From NCBI GenBank assembly GCA_905215475.1, contig CAJMPW010000005.1, positions 62,001 through 126,000 on the forward strand: a stretch of DNA of 64,000 bases, given 5' to 3'. The position numbers were made by a program, and so were the translations under genes. A model generated the notes under the pieces. That model saw nothing but the letters and a program-made list of their open reading frames with translations, was not told the origin of the DNA and made no database searches. The DNA is from CAG-103 sp905215475 (GTDB lineage Bacteria > Bacillota > Clostridia > Oscillospirales > Oscillospiraceae). Shown here piece after piece: positions 22,668-30,978 of the stretch (the stretch's first letter is position 1; each line of letters opens with the position of its first letter).

Positions 22668-24800
22668 TTACAGCACGTTCATGAGGTTGAACGCGATGAT
22701 CAGGCCGGCAAACACGATCGAGACCGTGGAGCAGAGCTTGATGAGGATGTTCAGGGACGGGCCGGAAGTATCCTTGAACGGGTCGCCGACGGTGTCGCCA
22801 ACGACAGCAGCCTTGTGCTGTTCGCTGCCCTTGCCGCCGTGGTTGCCGCGCTCAATATACTTCTTCGCGTTGTCCCATGCGCCGCCCGCGTTGGACATGA
22901 ACACAGCCATCGCAAAGCCGGTGACGGACACGCCGCCGAGCAGACCGACAACGCCCGTGGGTCCAAGAATAAGGCCGGTGACGATCGGGACGATGACGGC
23001 CAGCAGCGCCGGAGCGACCATTTCGTGCAGGGCGCCCTTGGTGCACAGGCTGACGCAGGCCGCGTAATCGGGGTCTGCCTTGTAGTCCATGATGCCGACG
23101 ATCTCGCGGAACTGACGGCGCACTTCCACGACGATGGACTGTGCAGCTGTCTGCACAGCGCTCATGGTCAGCGCGGAGAAGACGAAGGTGAGCATCGCAC
23201 CAATGAACAGGCCGACCAGAACAGACGGGCTCGTCAGCGTGAAGTTCAGGGTCTCAGGAGTGCGGGTCTGCACGATGTTGACATAGGACACGAGCAGTGC
23301 CAGAGCCGTCAGGGAAGCAGAGCCGATCGCAAAGCCCTTGCCGGTGGCAGCGGTGGTGTTGCCGAGGGAGTCAAGGGCGTCAGTGCGGTCGCGGACCTCT
23401 TCCGGAAGGCCGGACATCTCGGCGATGCCGCCGGCATTATCGGCCACAGGGCCATAAGCGTCGGTCGCAAGCGTGATGCCGAGGGTGGAGAGCATGCCGA
23501 CAGCGGCAATGCCGATGCCGTACAGGCCCTGGTTGAACGCAGCGGTGAATGCACCGTTGCTGTCGATGATCGTAGTCGTGCCGCCTGCGCAGAAGTAGCT
23601 GAGCAGGATCGCAACGGAGACGATCAGGATGGAGGCCATGGTGGACTTCAGGCCAAGGGAGATACCGCCGATGATGATCGTGGCGGAGCCGGTCTCGGAG
23701 GCCGCGGCCAGCTGCTGCGTGGGCTTGTAGTTGTCGGAGGTGTAGTACTCGGTGAAGTAACCGATGGCGCAGCCGCCGACAAGGCCGCACAGGATGGCAA
23801 TGTAAACACCCCAGCAGTGCTGCTCAGGTCCAAGAATGAGATAGGACAGCGGCAGGGCGAGCACAGCGGAGAGGGCGGCAGCCGTGTAGGTGCCGGTACG
23901 CAGACTCTTGAGCAGGGACATCTGGGTGGCGTCTTCCTTCGTCTTGATGAGGAAAGAGCCGATCAGCGAGCAGATGATGCCGCAAACGGCCAGTGCGACC
24001 GGCAGCAGCATGCCGCTCCAACCGTAGTTGGCGGCCGCGCTCAGCGCGAAAGTGGCAAGGATCGAGCCGACATAGGACTCGTACAGGTCAGCGCCCATAC
24101 CGGCAACGTCACCGACGTTATCGCCGACGTTGTCCGCAATGGTCGCGGGGTTGCGCGGGTCGTCTTCCGGGATACCGGCTTCGACTTTGCCGACGAGGTC
24201 AGCGCCGACGTCAGCGGCCTTGGTGTAGATGCCGCCGCCGACACGTGCAAACAGCGCCATGAAGGAAGCGCCCATGCCGTTCATGACCATGATGTTGGCA
24301 AGGACGGAGGGGTCGGTGATCTTACCGATATAGCGCAGACCGACGAACCAGAGCGTGATGTCGAGAATGCCGAGGCCGACGACCGTGAAGCCCATGACCG
24401 TGCCGGAAGAGAAGGCAACGTTCAGGCCGTGGTTCAGGCTCTCATGCGCGGCATTGGCCGTGCGGGCATTGGCGGCAGTGGCGATCTTCATGCCGATCAG
24501 GCCGGCAAGCATCGACCAGATACCACCGGTCAGAAACGCAAACGGCGTCACTCTGGAGAGCATCTGACCTTTGGATGCGAAGGCGATGATCAGCAGGATG
24601 ACAAAAACGACTGCAAACACTTTTGCGACAGTAGAATACTGCTGCTTCAGATAGGCGTTAGCACCGGCGCGGATCGAAGAGGCGATCTTGACCATCTTCT
24701 CGTCACCCTCAGAGCACTTCATGACTTTGCACTTCTGCAGGTAGGCGAAAATCAGGGCGAGCGCGGCTCCGACGAAGCCGATCCAGAACAGGTTATCCAT
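22668..24800 (-). CDS. hppA: Membrane-bound K+-stimulated pyrophosphatase, PPi-energised cation pump
   Basis: An integral membrane pump of about 16 helices that couples hydrolysis of cytoplasmic PPi to Na+ and/or H+ export. The 710-residue protein has the substrate motif DVGADLVGKVEAGIPEDDPRNPATIADNVGDNVGD, the second DAYGPVADNAGGIAEM motif and the third GGAWDNAKKYIERG with VVGDTVGDPFKD. The segment GNTTAATGKGFAIGSA carries Ala where K+-independent forms carry Lys, so it should be K+-dependent. ATG 24800 was chosen because TAGGAGTG precedes it and the upstream extension is not family-like. It is monocistronic with its own promoter. PPi from biosynthesis can also feed the PPi-PFK at 61157. Confidence 0.96.
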   Translation of the reverse strand: MDNLFWIGFVGAALALIFAYLQKCKVMKCSEGDEKMVKIASSIRAGANAYLKQQYSTVAKVFAVVFVILLIIAFASKGQMLSRVTPFAFLTGGIWSMLAGLIGMKIATAANARTANAAHESLNHGLNVAFSSGTVMGFTVVGLGILDITLWFVGLRYIGKITDPSVLANIMVMNGMGASFMALFARVGGGIYTKAADVGADLVGKVEAGIPEDDPRNPATIADNVGDNVGDVAGMGADLYESYVGSILATFALSAAANYGWSGMLLPVALAVCGIICSLIGSFLIKTKEDATQMSLLKSLRTGTYTAAALSAVLALPLSYLILGPEQHCWGVYIAILCGLVGGCAIGYFTEYYTSDNYKPTQQLAAASETGSATIIIGGISLGLKSTMASILIVSVAILLSYFCAGGTTTIIDSNGAFTAAFNQGLYGIGIAAVGMLSTLGITLATDAYGPVADNAGGIAEMSGLPEEVRDRTDALDSLGNTTAATGKGFAIGSASLTALALLVSYVNIVQTRTPETLNFTLTSPSVLVGLFIGAMLTFVFSALTMSAVQTAAQSIVVEVRRQFREIVGIMDYKADPDYAACVSLCTKGALHEMVAPALLAVIVPIVTGLILGPTGVVGLLGGVSVTGFAMAVFMSNAGGAWDNAKKYIERGNHGGKGSEQHKAAVVGDTVGDPFKDTSGPSLNILIKLCSTVSIVFAGLIIAFNLMNVL

Positions 24801-24884
24801 GGTTATTCTCACTCCTAAAAAATTGGCTTTGACCGGCTGGCTCTCTTCCAATCAACCGGTCAACTGTGTCTTAACGACGTACAT

Positions 24885-24913
24885 ATATTAAACTATATTG
24901 ATCATAAAAGCAA
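24885..24913 (-). promoter_or_regulatory. Sigma-A promoter of hppA
   Basis: Minus strand: TTGCTT (24908-24913), 17-nt spacer, TAATAT (24885-24890), giving a leader of about 80 nt. Confidence 0.65.
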
Positions 24914-24984
24914 ATACTTCTTTCAAAAACGATGAATTTTTTATAAAAGATCCCGACAGCTGCGCGCATTTTGTTACATAAAAC

Positions 24985-25020
24985 AAAAAAGAGGGAGAAC
25001 CGGGTATGGTTCTCCCTCTT
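24985..25020 (-). terminator. Terminator of the 2-hydroxyacyl-CoA dehydratase operon
   Basis: AAGAGGGAGAACC and GGTTCTCCCTCTT form a 13-bp perfect stem with a 6-nt loop, followed on the minus strand by six T; it lies 22 nt after the activase stop codon. Confidence 0.94.
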
Positions 25021-25041
25021 ACAGGGGTTAATTTCTATGGC

Positions 25042-25836
25042 TTACTTCTTGGCAAGACCCTTCTGACGGGCATACTCGGCAGCGCCCAGAGCGCCCATGA
25101 GCTGCGGGTCGGTCTTCAGATCGACGACTTTGAACTTCAGCACGTGCTCGATGGCCTGCTTCAGACCGGCGTTCTTCGCGCAGCCGCCCGTCAGCGTGAT
25201 GCTGTCGGTGGCGCCGGCCTTCTTGGCCATGACGAAGCAGCGCTTGGCAACCGCCATCTCGATGCCGGCAGCGATCTCGTCGGTCGGCTTGCCTTCGCCC
25301 ACGAGGGTGATGACTTCGGACTCAGCGAAAACGGTGCACTGTGCGGTGATGGGGATGACGTTCTTCGCAGACAGGGACAGGTTCGAGAACTCAGGCAGGC
25401 TCAGCTCGAAGGAGCGGGCCATGGCCTCGAAGAAACGGCCGGTACCGGCGGAGCACTTATCGTTCATAGCGAAGCTCTTGACCGTGCCGTCGGTGTCGAT
25501 GCTGATGCCCTTAACGTCCTGGCCGCCGATGTCGATGATGGCGCGGACTTCGGGGTTGGTGACGTGAACGCCCATGGCGTGGCAGGAGATCTCGGAGATG
25601 TTCTCGTCAGCGAACGGGACCTTGTTACGGCCGTAACCGGTACCGATCAGGTAAGCGAGATCCTTGGAGTCCTTCAGGCCAACCTTGCCGCAGACTTCTT
25701 CCATCGCCGCGATCGCAGACTGCTCAGCGTTGATCTTGCTGCGAATCGTGGTGTCGGCGCACATTTTGCCGTTCTCGTCCAGAATGACTGCCTTCGTGTA
25801 GGTGGAACCTACGTCGCATCCGCCAAAGTATTTCAT
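25042..25836 (-). CDS. 2-hydroxyacyl-CoA dehydratase activase (HgdC/CompA-like)
   Basis: A 264-residue ASKHA-fold ATPase that binds one [4Fe-4S] cluster between two subunits of a homodimer and injects a high-energy electron, driven by ATP, into the dehydratase. The ATPase fold shows GGCDVGSTYTKAVILDENG, IIDIGGQDVKGI and TLTGGCAKNAGL. The cluster ligands are Cys128 (NDKCSAGTGRFFE) and Cys167 (ITAQCTVFAESE), which align with Cys127 and Cys166 of Acidaminococcus HgdC. It is the last gene of an operon with the two dehydratase subunits and a 68-aa membrane protein. Confidence 0.95.
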   Translation of the reverse strand: MKYFGGCDVGSTYTKAVILDENGKMCADTTIRSKINAEQSAIAAMEEVCGKVGLKDSKDLAYLIGTGYGRNKVPFADENISEISCHAMGVHVTNPEVRAIIDIGGQDVKGISIDTDGTVKSFAMNDKCSAGTGRFFEAMARSFELSLPEFSNLSLSAKNVIPITAQCTVFAESEVITLVGEGKPTDEIAAGIEMAVAKRCFVMAKKAGATDSITLTGGCAKNAGLKQAIEHVLKFKVVDLKTDPQLMGALGAAEYARQKGLAKK

Positions 25837-25897
25837 GGTATTACTTTTCCTCCTGTTATCCTGTTATATCGATTCTATGTTTTGGGGCGCGGGTTGA

Positions 25898-26104
25898 TTA
25901 GACGTTATACTCGTAGTTCGGCTTGTTCATCTCATACGGCATCTTGGTCATGTCGCGGCGCGGCATGTTGTCGTAATGCTTTTTGAGGGTGGGCTCGACC
26001 ACGTAGAACAGGAATTTGCCGTCCAGGTCAAAGAAGAAAACGGCAAACAGCGCGGCGTTGACGCCAAGCGCCATGAGAAGAGCTTTCAGAACTTTTGCTT
26101 TCAT
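25898..26104 (-). CDS. Small membrane protein in the dehydratase operon (unknown function)
   Basis: A 68-residue protein that I do not recognise. It begins with a basic MKAKVLK, has one hydrophobic helix (ALLMALGVNAALFAVFFF, about residues 8-25), then DLDGKFLFYVVEPTLKKHYDNMPRRDMTKMPYEMNKPNYEYNV, a polar, Met/Asn/Tyr-rich tail presumably on one side of the membrane. A strong ribosome-binding site (GAAGGAGG, 7 nt upstream of ATG 26104) and tight spacing (17 nt after the alpha subunit, 61 nt before the activase) show it is a real gene. A role as anchor or partner of the dehydratase or of its electron donor is inference. Confidence 0.72.
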   Translation of the reverse strand: MKAKVLKALLMALGVNAALFAVFFFDLDGKFLFYVVEPTLKKHYDNMPRRDMTKMPYEMNKPNYEYNV

Positions 26105-26121
26105 ATCGTTTCCTCCTTCAA

Positions 26122-27723
26122 TTACCAAGTCATGGAGTCGTCAAACTCAAGCAGCGTCGGGTCGAGAGGCTCCTCGTGCATAACGGTTGTCATGTAATCG
26201 TTGACGATCTGACGGATCTCCATACGGGACACGGTGCGGCTGTCAGGCAGCGCGTGCGGCATCCAGATCGCATGGATGTTTCTTTCACGGAACTCGTCCT
26301 CAAACAGGCCGTGCACACCCTGCATGCCCTTGCACTGCAGCTGATCGTACATCATGACCATGTCGCAGTTGAACTCCTCCATGTACTTCCAGCACTCGAA
26401 GATGTGGTGCATACCGCCGACGGCCATACGGCGCATCGGAGCCCACATGTGATACTGTGCCATGTCGTCCAGGCAGTGGTCGTAGCTGTCGGTGCGGATG
26501 GTCATGTTGAACATCAGAGAGTCCATGTTCATGACGGTGTTCAGACCCCAGCAGTTATACGCCCAGGTGCACCAGTTGGAGTAGTACAGCGGCGCGCAGG
26601 ACCAGGCCAGCACTCTGTGGCGGGTCTCCGGGAAGCTGTTGATCTTGTTCTTCACGCACTTGGTGAGAATCTTGCGGACGTGACCGTCGACCTCATGCCA
26701 GACCGGCAGATCGCCGAACTGGGACTGATAGATACGGTACAGAGCCTGTGCAACGCCGTTGACCGGGTAGTAGTCGGTCTTCGCGGCGACATCCCACTTC
26801 TCCCACTCGAACTTCATCAGCTCGTTCTGAGACTCGATGCGCTTGACCAGCGCGTTCCAGTCGAACGGGATGCCGGTCTGCTCTTCGATGAACTTCCAGC
26901 ACTGCTCGATCTCGTCGCGGCAATGCTTCTTGACCAGCGGATCGTCAAACTGCATCGGCTGCGGCATGGCGAACAGCGGCTTGTCGAGGAACCAGTCCTG
27001 CAGGATGGAGGTGGAGACGGACGCGTCGCAGGCCTCGTTGGAGGTGACGACGATCGGCGCGTAGTCAGGCATATCGTCGAGGACGAACAGACCGGCTTCC
27101 GCCTGGCACATCGGGCACGGGTCACCGGGCAGACCGATGGACTGCACCGCGTCGATGTAGTTCAAAACGGTGTGGCTGTTGACGTGGCAGGTGACGAAGT
27201 AGGGGATCATCTCCATCGGGACGTTCGTCAGTTTGCCGTGCCAGGGATAGAACACGCCGCCCCAGACGGTCTCGTTGTGGGCGATGTTGTGGTGCCACTT
27301 GTTGTTTCTCTTGCCGCCGTGGATCTTAGCGTCAGAGGAGAACATGCGCTGGAATTGGAAGATGGTCGCGTTGACCATGCCGCGGTAGTGCCATGCAGAG
27401 GCTTTCAGTGCCTCGCCGCGCATACCTTCCATGCCGCGGTCGAACCAGTGGAGAACCGGCAGGTAGGTCTGGCCGACCCAGCGGTAGCGCCACACGCCCT
27501 TGGCGAAGTTGATGAGGCCGCCGTAGCGGACAACGTCCATGACCATGTGCGCGTAGTTGTACATCCAGATGTTGTAGAAGTAGTACATGGTGTCTTTGAA
27601 ACCACGCCACTCTCTGTGCTTGTACAGACCGGTCTTGTCAATGTAGAGGTCGCCCAGACGGCGCTCCTGATGGGGCTTGCCGTACCAGAAGTCACGGGCA
27701 AGAGTTTTCATATCGTAATTCAT
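26122..27723 (-). CDS. 2-hydroxyacyl-CoA dehydratase, alpha-type subunit
   Basis: A 533-residue protein of the HgdB/BcrC family fold, the larger partner of the dehydratase that removes water from (R)-2-hydroxyacyl-CoA by a ketyl radical mechanism. Each subunit of this family carries a [4Fe-4S] cluster; candidate ligands include the cysteines in GLPGDPCPMCQAEAG and VVTSNEACDAS, and later in WSCAPLYYSNWCTWAYNCWG. It is longer than the A. fermentans HgdA (about 477 residues) and C. difficile HadB (about 408). The start codon overlaps the beta stop (TAATG), with AGGAGGG as ribosome-binding site. The substrate (2-hydroxyglutaryl, lactyl, phenyllactyl or another CoA) cannot be told from this locus, since no CoA-transferase or dehydrogenase lies nearby. 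Confidence 0.85.
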   Translation of the reverse strand: MNYDMKTLARDFWYGKPHQERRLGDLYIDKTGLYKHREWRGFKDTMYYFYNIWMYNYAHMVMDVVRYGGLINFAKGVWRYRWVGQTYLPVLHWFDRGMEGMRGEALKASAWHYRGMVNATIFQFQRMFSSDAKIHGGKRNNKWHHNIAHNETVWGGVFYPWHGKLTNVPMEMIPYFVTCHVNSHTVLNYIDAVQSIGLPGDPCPMCQAEAGLFVLDDMPDYAPIVVTSNEACDASVSTSILQDWFLDKPLFAMPQPMQFDDPLVKKHCRDEIEQCWKFIEEQTGIPFDWNALVKRIESQNELMKFEWEKWDVAAKTDYYPVNGVAQALYRIYQSQFGDLPVWHEVDGHVRKILTKCVKNKINSFPETRHRVLAWSCAPLYYSNWCTWAYNCWGLNTVMNMDSLMFNMTIRTDSYDHCLDDMAQYHMWAPMRRMAVGGMHHIFECWKYMEEFNCDMVMMYDQLQCKGMQGVHGLFEDEFRERNIHAIWMPHALPDSRTVSRMEIRQIVNDYMTTVMHEEPLDPTLLEFDDSMTW

Positions 27724-28910
27724 TATTTGCCCTCCTGAATCTTCTTGATTTCGATGCTTTCGACGAAGGCCTGGAAGCGGGTACGCAGCTGGCCGGAGGC
27801 GGAGTTGATGTACTCCTTCTCGATCGAGCAGACCGGGTAACCGAAGTCACGCGGCAGGACGATGGTATCGATCGTGCGCTCGTAGCTCCAGTACTCGCAG
27901 AACTTGTTGGACGCAACGATGATGCCGTCGGCGTGATACTCCTTGGCGAGGTCGGCCAGACGCTGCTTGCGCTCACGCATGATGTCCTGCGGCATGAAGC
28001 GCGGGCAGTTGCTGGTCTCGAGGTAGTGGCGGGCGATCGCAGTCAGCGGTTTCTCGCCTTCCTTGATCTCGATGGGCATACGCGACTCCACAGCACCGTA
28101 GCAGTAACGGTCGCAGACGACTTCGGCGCCGCAGCCTTCGATCAGCTTGGTGAACTCGGGGTCGTCGTTCTCGGAGCCGGCCAGAACGACCTTGCAGCGG
28201 AACGGGCTCTTCTTATCGGGCTTGCGGGTCTTGAGCTCCTTAGCCGTTTCCTTCAGCATGGGGAGGATCAGATCCTTCGGGCAGACCTGAGAGCAGAGCT
28301 GGATCACATGAAACTCATAACCGGTGATGGTCGGATTGTCGAGCTTGCGGTAATCGCCGATCTCATTGATGACGGCGCTGACTTCGTTGTGCAGCTCGAT
28401 CGCCTTCATGAGCGCCTCGTCGGAGATGTCGATGCCGTATTTCTCGTGCATCGGGTCAAGCACATGCGCCTGAAGCTGATCCTCATAGTGAACGATGCTG
28501 TTCTGGTTTTTCTTGAACGGTACGTCGGTGAACGTCACGAAGAAGTCCGGATTCTGGATGACGTCCATGTAGCCGAGGTGCTCCTGGAAACGGCAGGTGA
28601 CCGTGCAGGTCTCGGTGCCGAACTGAGCGTCCAGGAAGTTGTAGCCGCCTTCGAGTGCGCGCTCAAAGAGGCTACGGCCGTAATGGCAGGTACGGCTGGA
28701 CATGTAGTAAGTAGCAATGTCCGGAGAAGTGCATTTCGGCGCTCTCAGGCGGACAGCAAAGCATCCGGGCAGGTCGAGCAGAACTTCCGGCATGAAGTAG
28801 CAAGTGTAGCCAAATGCCTTCTTACCGTCTGCCTTTCCTTGGCGGACCAACTCGTTGTTGGCCTCCTGGAGCAGGTTTTCAAATGCGATCAGGTGTTTCA
28901 AGTCTCTCAT
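27723..28910 (-). CDS. 2-hydroxyacyl-CoA dehydratase, beta-type subunit
   Basis: A 395-residue HgdB-like subunit. Family features are YTCYFMPEVLLDLPGCFAVRLRAP near the N terminus, SSRTCHYGRSLFERALEGGYNFLDAQFGTETCTVTCR (cluster-ligand region), and the C-terminal Rossmann-like half with VVLAGSENDDPEFTKLIEGCGAEVVCDRYCYG and ADGIIVASNKFCEYWSYE. ATG 28910 is preferred over a TTG two codons upstream because AAGGGGG then has proper spacing. It is the first gene of the operon beta-alpha-small membrane protein-activase. The leader is about 140 nt and may be structured. Confidence 0.86.
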   Translation of the reverse strand: MRDLKHLIAFENLLQEANNELVRQGKADGKKAFGYTCYFMPEVLLDLPGCFAVRLRAPKCTSPDIATYYMSSRTCHYGRSLFERALEGGYNFLDAQFGTETCTVTCRFQEHLGYMDVIQNPDFFVTFTDVPFKKNQNSIVHYEDQLQAHVLDPMHEKYGIDISDEALMKAIELHNEVSAVINEIGDYRKLDNPTITGYEFHVIQLCSQVCPKDLILPMLKETAKELKTRKPDKKSPFRCKVVLAGSENDDPEFTKLIEGCGAEVVCDRYCYGAVESRMPIEIKEGEKPLTAIARHYLETSNCPRFMPQDIMRERKQRLADLAKEYHADGIIVASNKFCEYWSYERTIDTIVLPRDFGYPVCSIEKEYINSASGQLRTRFQAFVESIEIKKIQEGK

Positions 28911-29057
28911 GTGCAAGCCCCCTTAAAATTTTTCGCATTCAACAACAGACAATGTATGAATCGACGAACCGAAATAAGAACACCCGACAAAAAACCAAGG
29001 TCATATGCGCGTGGACTTGACAGCTTCGCCGGAACGGCTATCTATTCATACAATAGG

Positions 29058-29086
29058 AGTATAACGGATTTGTTGTTAATTGTCAA
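29058..29086 (-). promoter_or_regulatory. Strong sigma-A promoter of the dehydratase operon
   Basis: Minus strand: TTGACA (29081-29086), 17-nt spacer, TATACT (29058-29063). Confidence 0.88.
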
Positions 29087-29230
29087 ACAAAATATCCCGC
29101 CGAGGAGGATTTCTTTTGTTTAAATTCCGTTATTTTTGCGCGGAATTTCCACAGTGTTTGTGTAATTTGTTTAGTAACCGGACATACCTTGGCTTACTGT
29201 CCGAAAAGAAATAATTTCCCACAAAAAACA

Positions 29231-29261
29231 AAGCGGCACAGAAATAGCTTCTGTGCCGCTT
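29231..29261 (-). terminator. Terminator of the UDG-GNAT transcript
   Basis: AAGCGGCACAGAA pairs with TTCTGTGCCGCTT (13 bp, 5-nt loop); on the minus strand it is followed by TTTGTTTTTTG. It lies 124 nt after the GNAT stop codon. Confidence 0.8.
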
Positions 29262-29385
29262 CGTTCTGTTTTGTTTTGCTGCGGATGAGGAAAAGAAAAT
29301 CGATTGCTTGCTTCTATATTCGAGAATATGCGAAAAATATTACACAAACAAGGGAGAAATGATTACCGATCCATGAAATTTCTAT

Positions 29386-30204
29386 TTAGTCCAGATAGAG
29401 TCCCCAGTATACGTCAGCGTCAGTGCGGGAAAACGGGCGATACGCTGCCAGCGGCTGCGCGCCGTTTCGCTTTTGGAAACAAATTTGTGCCTCTTGCGCG
29501 TCAAAGGCTTTGAGCAGCGCCTGTGCCGCAGATACAGTGTCTGCGCCCAGCAGCTCTTTGATGATCAGCGTGTTACTATCCCGCTCCGCGACGGCGCATC
29601 CGCTGCCGACGCGCACGAGCGCGCCGCCGCTCATGGTGCACAGATCGGCTTGGAAATCCAACAGCGCAGCAGACGGCTCTGCATATGTCTGTCCCTGCAG
29701 CAGCTGCGCTCTGAGCGCAGCATATTCCGGCGCGCTGATGCGCGTGACCGCCGGTAAAGCATCCGTTATTTGCTGCCGGGCAATGCGAAGTCGCTCGCCG
29801 CAGGCGGTCTGCGTTGTGCCCATGACTGCCTGATACCATTGATATAATGAGTCCTCCGCCGGGAGCGTGTAGAGGACACAGCCGCTCGCGTCCGCGTCTG
29901 ATGCAAAGCGGCGCATCAATGCCGAGGCACAGCCGTTTCCCTGATGCGCAGGGTCGGTCGAGACCGCATACACATAGGCGCAGGGCAAGATGTTGCCGTC
30001 CGCCGTGTGCAAGCGTCCTTCCAGCAAATGCGCTGCTGTTACGACGCGGCCGCCGTCTTCAACCACCCATGCTGCCGTCTCCGGCGGGAAGCGGCGGTAA
30101 AACCGCTCGATGAGCTCCGGCGGGTCGCCAAACGCGGTCTGCCACAGGCGTGTCAGTGCTGGAAGGTCTGCCGGCGCTGCGCGCCGGATCTGCGTGTCAG
30201 GCAT
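29386..30204 (-). CDS. GNAT family N-acetyltransferase
   Basis: A 272-residue protein with an N-terminal GNAT acetyltransferase domain (residues about 5-140): IRRAAPADLPALTRLWQTAFGDP, the strand ending AYVYAVSTDPAHQGNGCASALMRRF (acetyl-CoA pyrophosphate loop, Q-x-x-G-x-A type) and CVLYTLPAEDSLYQWYQAVMG. The C-terminal half resembles the sterol-carrier-like extension of Eis-type acetyltransferases but is not clearly recognised. The ATG at 30204 overlaps the end of the uracil-DNA glycosylase gene by 8 nt and has CGGAGG upstream. The substrate is unknown. Confidence 0.8.
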   Translation of the reverse strand: MPDTQIRRAAPADLPALTRLWQTAFGDPPELIERFYRRFPPETAAWVVEDGGRVVTAAHLLEGRLHTADGNILPCAYVYAVSTDPAHQGNGCASALMRRFASDADASGCVLYTLPAEDSLYQWYQAVMGTTQTACGERLRIARQQITDALPAVTRISAPEYAALRAQLLQGQTYAEPSAALLDFQADLCTMSGGALVRVGSGCAVAERDSNTLIIKELLGADTVSAAQALLKAFDAQEAQICFQKRNGAQPLAAYRPFSRTDADVYWGLYLD

Positions 30205-30775
30205 CGGGATACACCTCCGGGCAGCGCGCGTAGATCTCCCGCTGCAAAGTCTTGAGGTCGACAAACGTCTCGGGACGCTTGCTCGGGTCGCGCAGCAGGG
30301 CAGAGGGGTGGTAGATCGCAATACAGCGGCGGCCGTTGACATCGAACCACTGTCCGTGTTCGCGCGTGATGCGAAACGGGTCTTTGATGAGCGCCGTTGC
30401 AGCGATGCGGCCGAGGCAGACAATAAGCACAGGATCGACAAGCTCGATCTGCCGCTGCAGCCATTCGCTGCAGCATTTTTGCTCAGCAAACTGCGGGTCG
30501 CGGTTGTGCGGCGGGCGGCATTTGACGATGTTGGCGATGTAGACCTTGGTGCGGTCCAGATAGATCATCTCCAGCATATCGTCGAGCAGCTTTCCGGCCG
30601 GACCGACAAACGGCACGCCCTGCCGGTCCTCCTGCTCGCCCGGGCCTTCACCGATGAGCATGATGCGCGCGTTTTCCGCCCCGTCACCGAATACGAGATT
30701 GCGCCGCGTCTCGCCGAGACCGCAGCGATGGCACTGCGCGCACGCCTGCTTGAGCGCTTTCCAGGCTTCATTCAT
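30197..30775 (-). CDS. Uracil-DNA glycosylase, family 4 (4Fe-4S)
   Basis: A 192-residue base-excision repair enzyme that removes uracil from DNA. Family-4 signatures are the N-terminal CHRCGLGETR (Cys15, Cys18), motif A IGEGPGEQEDRQGVPFVGPAGKLLD, the cluster cysteines in NIVKCRPPHNRDP and EQKCC, and the C-terminal motif IYHPSALLRDP. The length is usual for the family. The gene precedes and overlaps the GNAT gene. Confidence 0.94.
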   Translation of the reverse strand: MNEAWKALKQACAQCHRCGLGETRRNLVFGDGAENARIMLIGEGPGEQEDRQGVPFVGPAGKLLDDMLEMIYLDRTKVYIANIVKCRPPHNRDPQFAEQKCCSEWLQRQIELVDPVLIVCLGRIAATALIKDPFRITREHGQWFDVNGRRCIAIYHPSALLRDPSKRPETFVDLKTLQREIYARCPEVYPDA

Positions 30776-30838
30776 CCATTTTTGCTCCTTTTTGTTTGAA
30801 TAAAGAGGGCTTTTTGCAGCCGGTTCGTCAAAAATCTA

Positions 30839-30867
30839 TTGTAATGTGTTAGCAAACGTATTATAAT
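30839..30867 (+). promoter_or_regulatory. Sigma-A promoter of murC
   Basis: TTGTAA (30839-30844), 17-nt spacer, TATAAT (30862-30867). The start codon is 111 nt further on, so the leader is long. Confidence 0.72.
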
Positions 30868-30978
30868 ACTTCGGAATCTAAATGACAACTGTAACCTGTC
30901 TGTAACTTGTCCGCGCTGCGTGACCATGCCCCGCCGCGCCGGACGTCAAAATATTTTCTATGAAATTTGGTGCTTTGA

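Larger units (their letters stand above)
28911..29385. other. 475-bp gene-free region holding operon leader, promoter and terminator
   Basis: No open frame with coding character was found. The region holds the leader and promoter of the dehydratase operon (to 29086), an inverted repeat AAATTCCG/CGGAATTT (29122-29129 and 29141-29148) just upstream of the -35, the terminator of the GNAT gene (29231-29261), and a long-range inverted repeat GTTTGTGTAAT/ATTACACAAAC (29156-29166 and 29339-29349). In the leader, TGTATGAAT (28953-28961) and ATTCATACA (29044-29052) could pair and close a stem across about 80 nt. Confidence 0.6.

Noticed and set aside
22662..24818. 718-codon + strand open frame opposite hppA
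   Set aside because: Long antisense frames are expected over GC-rich membrane-protein genes; the translation has no hydrophobic or domain structure and the minus-strand gene is beyond doubt.
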